Positions 62,209 to 64,000 of a stretch of 64,000 nucleotides of DNA are shown in pieces. The notes below the pieces were generated by a model. That model was given only the letters and a program-made list of their open reading frames with translations, had not been told where the DNA came from and searched no databases. The DNA is from Vicingus serpentipes. GTDB taxonomy: Bacteria > Bacteroidota > Bacteroidia > Flavobacteriales_E > Vicingaceae. Every line of letters starts with the position of its first letter. The first letter of the stretch is position 1. A program made the position numbers and the translations under genes. The stretch spans positions 1 through 64,000 of the forward strand of contig JAGFIT010000022.1 in NCBI GenBank assembly GCA_024103385.1, given 5' to 3'.

Positions 62209-64000
62209 TTATTTGACTACACTAAATCTACGAACTGTTTTTTGATTATCGAATTCCATTTCTAGAAAATAGAACCCCTGCTTAAAACTAGATGCATCTA
62301 TCTTAATGCTAGAATTTTTACTAACTTCCGAATGAAACTGATGGATGTTTTCTCCAAGAGTATTATACACTGTAAATAAAACTTGTTGAGTTCTTACCTC
62401 ATCAAATTTAATAGTAAGAGATTCATTTGTTGGATTAGGATAAACCGAAATATCATTATTTAAGTCTCTTTCCTCTATTGAAACCCCCTTTATCACAAAA
62501 ATAGTATGGTAAATAGTATCTGAACATCCTCCATTCGTAGCAACTAACATAACTGTAAAATCATCTCCTGATTTATAGGTGTGTATCGGATTAGGAACGT
62601 TATCAGTCCCTCCATCATCAAAATCCCAGTAAAATCCCAAAGCATTAGTACTCAAAGTAGAGAAAAACTGAATGTCTCCTCCTTGAGGCAGGTTTAAATT
62701 CAACGTATCATTGGTTGTTGAATTAGACATTTTTGCAACAGGAGAAACGCTGATTGCAATATGTATTGTATCAAAATTCTTACACCCATTAACATCTTCT
62801 CCAACAACCCAATAATTAGTTGGTGTTTTTGGATAAGCAAGTGGGTTTGCAATAGTAGAATCTGTTAATCGATTTTGAGTATTCCAATTATATATGATTG
62901 CACCTGTGGCATTTAATTGTACAGAATCTCCATTACAAACATTTAAATCTGGTCCCACACTTACATTAGGTAGCGGATTAACGGTTACTGTTTGTTGCCC
63001 ACTATTAGTACATCCATTAGAATCAATAATAGCTACTGTGTGTGTACCAGTGCTAAAAACTTTAATAGACCTAGAAGTATCTGTAGATGGTGACCAAGTA
63101 TAAGTTCCTAAATTAGTTGCTGTTAAAGTTACCGAATCTCCTGCACAAAAAGTAGTTGGACCACTAGCTGATATGGTATTTACGGGTAATGGGTTTACAG
63201 TAACAATAATAGTATCATAATCCATACACCCTAAACTATTTTCTGCCGAAACAACATAAGTGGTGGTAACAGTAGGATTGGCTATCGGATTAGAAATTCC
63301 TGTGCTACTTAACCCAGTTGATGGAGACCATTGGTAATTAAACCCTCCTGTAGCAGATGCATTAAGCTGAACACTTTCTCCAAAGCAAATAATTTCATCT
63401 GTTCCAGCATCCACTTCTAACTGACACCATTTAATGGTAGAAAAGTCTTGATTAGATGCAGGATCCTTACTCGCTCCTGTTACATATACACTTTCAAGTG
63501 CATCAATTTCCATAGCTAGTGCTTGATCACTATTACTCGCAGGCCCGTCAAACCTTGCTTCCCACAACACACTTCCATTTAGAGTGTCATATTTTAGTGT
63601 TAAATAATCATTATTTGTCCCATTTCCAGCACTATAGCCTGTTACATACAACGCGCCTGAATTGCCTAACCTCATTTGTTGCGCTTCATCATACCCATTT
63701 GATGGCCCATTATACGTGTCTTGCCAAATAAGATTCCCATTCAAATCGTATTTGATAGTCAGCATATTTTCTGCTGTTCCTCCTGCACCCATACTTCTTC
63801 CTGTAACATATACGTTTTGATTTTGATCCACAACGACATCAAATGCTTTGTCTTCATCATTTAATGGCCCATCAAAAATTTTAGACCATTGAAGAGTCCC
63901 CGAACTATTATATTTCACAGTTGCATAATCATTTTCAGTAGCTATACCACCATAAGAAGCTCCAACAACATAGACATTATTTAAATTATCAACAAAAATG
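62209..64000 (-). CDS. Secreted beta-propeller/Ig-repeat protein, N-terminus beyond the window
   Basis: The frame is open from the right edge to the stop, so the start lies past 64000; a GTG at 63918 is inside the protein. Visible residues begin with SBBP-type propeller repeats (VDxNxNVYVTGxS, about six), then Ig-like units (SPSTGLSSTGISNPIANP, LPNVSVGPDLNVCNGDSVQLN), a PKD domain (FYWDFDDGGTDNVPNP) and a T9SS type A tail (VYPNPTNESLTIKF). It is surface-exposed or released. The Ig-like units are the same family as in the 1404-residue protein. Confidence 0.9.
   Translation of the reverse strand, partial: IFVDNLNNVYVVGASYGGIATENDYATVKYNSSGTLQWSKIFDGPLNDEDKAFDVVVDQNQNVYVTGRSMGAGGTAENMLTIKYDLNGNLIWQDTYNGPSNGYDEAQQMRLGNSGALYVTGYSAGNGTNNDYLTLKYDTLNGSVLWEARFDGPASNSDQALAMEIDALESVYVTGASKDPASNQDFSTIKWCQLEVDAGTDEIICFGESVQLNASATGGFNYQWSPSTGLSSTGISNPIANPTVTTTYVVSAENSLGCMDYDTIIVTVNPLPVNTISASGPTTFCAGDSVTLTATNLGTYTWSPSTDTSRSIKVFSTGTHTVAIIDSNGCTNSGQQTVTVNPLPNVSVGPDLNVCNGDSVQLNATGAIIYNWNTQNRLTDSTIANPLAYPKTPTNYWVVGEDVNGCKNFDTIHIAISVSPVAKMSNSTTNDTLNLNLPQGGDIQFFSTLSTNALGFYWDFDDGGTDNVPNPIHTYKSGDDFTVMLVATNGGCSDTIYHTIFVIKGVSIEERDLNNDISVYPNPTNESLTIKFDEVRTQQVLFTVYNTLGENIHQFHSEVSKNSSIKIDASSFKQGFYFLEMEFDNQKTVRRFSVVK

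Noticed and set aside
62209-63918. GTG at 63918 as the true start of the right-edge gene
   Set aside because: The frame upstream stays open to the edge and encodes further propeller repeat sequence (NNVYVVGASYGG).

Overview
The window is an AT-rich piece of a Bacteroidota chromosome, most likely from the order Flavobacteriales. The main evidence is several large secreted proteins ending in gliding-motility-associated (CHU_C) or type IX secretion (T9SS) sorting domains. Supporting evidence is a PorP/SprF-family protein, GldA, Bacteroidota-specific families (DUF4270, DUF4271), CKK-type lipoproteins, and promoters of the Bacteroidota form TTG-N19/20-TAnnTTTG. I see no rRNA, tRNA, CRISPR array or prophage. 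The only mobile-element signs are at the extreme left edge and in a small inverted-repeat element near 19.4 kb.

Layout. 1-0.37 kb: a partial minus-strand ORF (possibly a transposase start), a hairpin, a lipoprotein cut off after its signal peptide, and a LytTR-like pair of direct repeats. 0.37-6.6 kb (minus): polA, rlmN, a family 2 glycosyltransferase and a membrane GT39-type glycosyltransferase. 6.7-8.7 kb (plus): an amidohydrolase and a secreted coiled-coil protein. 8.7-17.8 kb (minus): ispD, a four-helix-bundle protein, queA, hemD, DUF4271, an ExbB/ExbD/ExbD energy-transduction operon closed by a strong terminator, metK and gldA. 17.9-20.0 kb (plus): rsgA, dtd, a MITE-like element and a gamma-carbonic-anhydrase-like protein. 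20.0-22.8 kb (minus): rfaE2-type adenylyltransferase, a UPF0104 membrane protein, panD and panC. 22.8-26.9 kb (plus): a half-length glycogen-synthase-like protein, DUF4270 and glmS. 26.9-30.1 kb: TM2 protein and cysC (minus), then deoC, a tandem DUF2061 protein and cysQ (plus). 30.2-31.3 kb (minus): rpsF-rpsR-rplI. 31.5 kb: dnaX.

33.3-37.5 kb holds a 1404-residue secreted repeat protein. 38-40.7 kb (plus) holds rpsP with a long acidic tail, rimM, mrp and nfu. 40.7-45.3 kb holds gpsA, lysS, tatD and ansA. 45.3-56.6 kb is a minus-strand block that looks like one transcription unit. It starts from a consensus promoter and encodes a 2199-residue SprB-repeat adhesin, a 627-residue repeat protein, a PorP/SprF protein fused to a SPOR-like domain, a lipoprotein and a small secreted protein. 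56.8-64 kb holds a rhodanese lipoprotein, a secreted Ntn-hydrolase-like protein and a secreted metalloprotease, both with T9SS tails, and a beta-propeller/Ig repeat protein that runs off the right edge.

Two themes run together. One is ordinary housekeeping: translation, cofactors, cell-envelope precursors and replication. The other is the secretion and display of large surface proteins: GldA, Exb-type energy coupling, PorP/SprF, giant adhesins and T9SS cargo enzymes. The best candidate for an incompletely described system is the adhesin-PorP-SPOR operon at 45.3-56.7 kb. In it an outer-membrane partner of a gliding-type adhesin carries its own predicted peptidoglycan-binding tail. Functions are read from motifs and remembered family features; no database search was possible.
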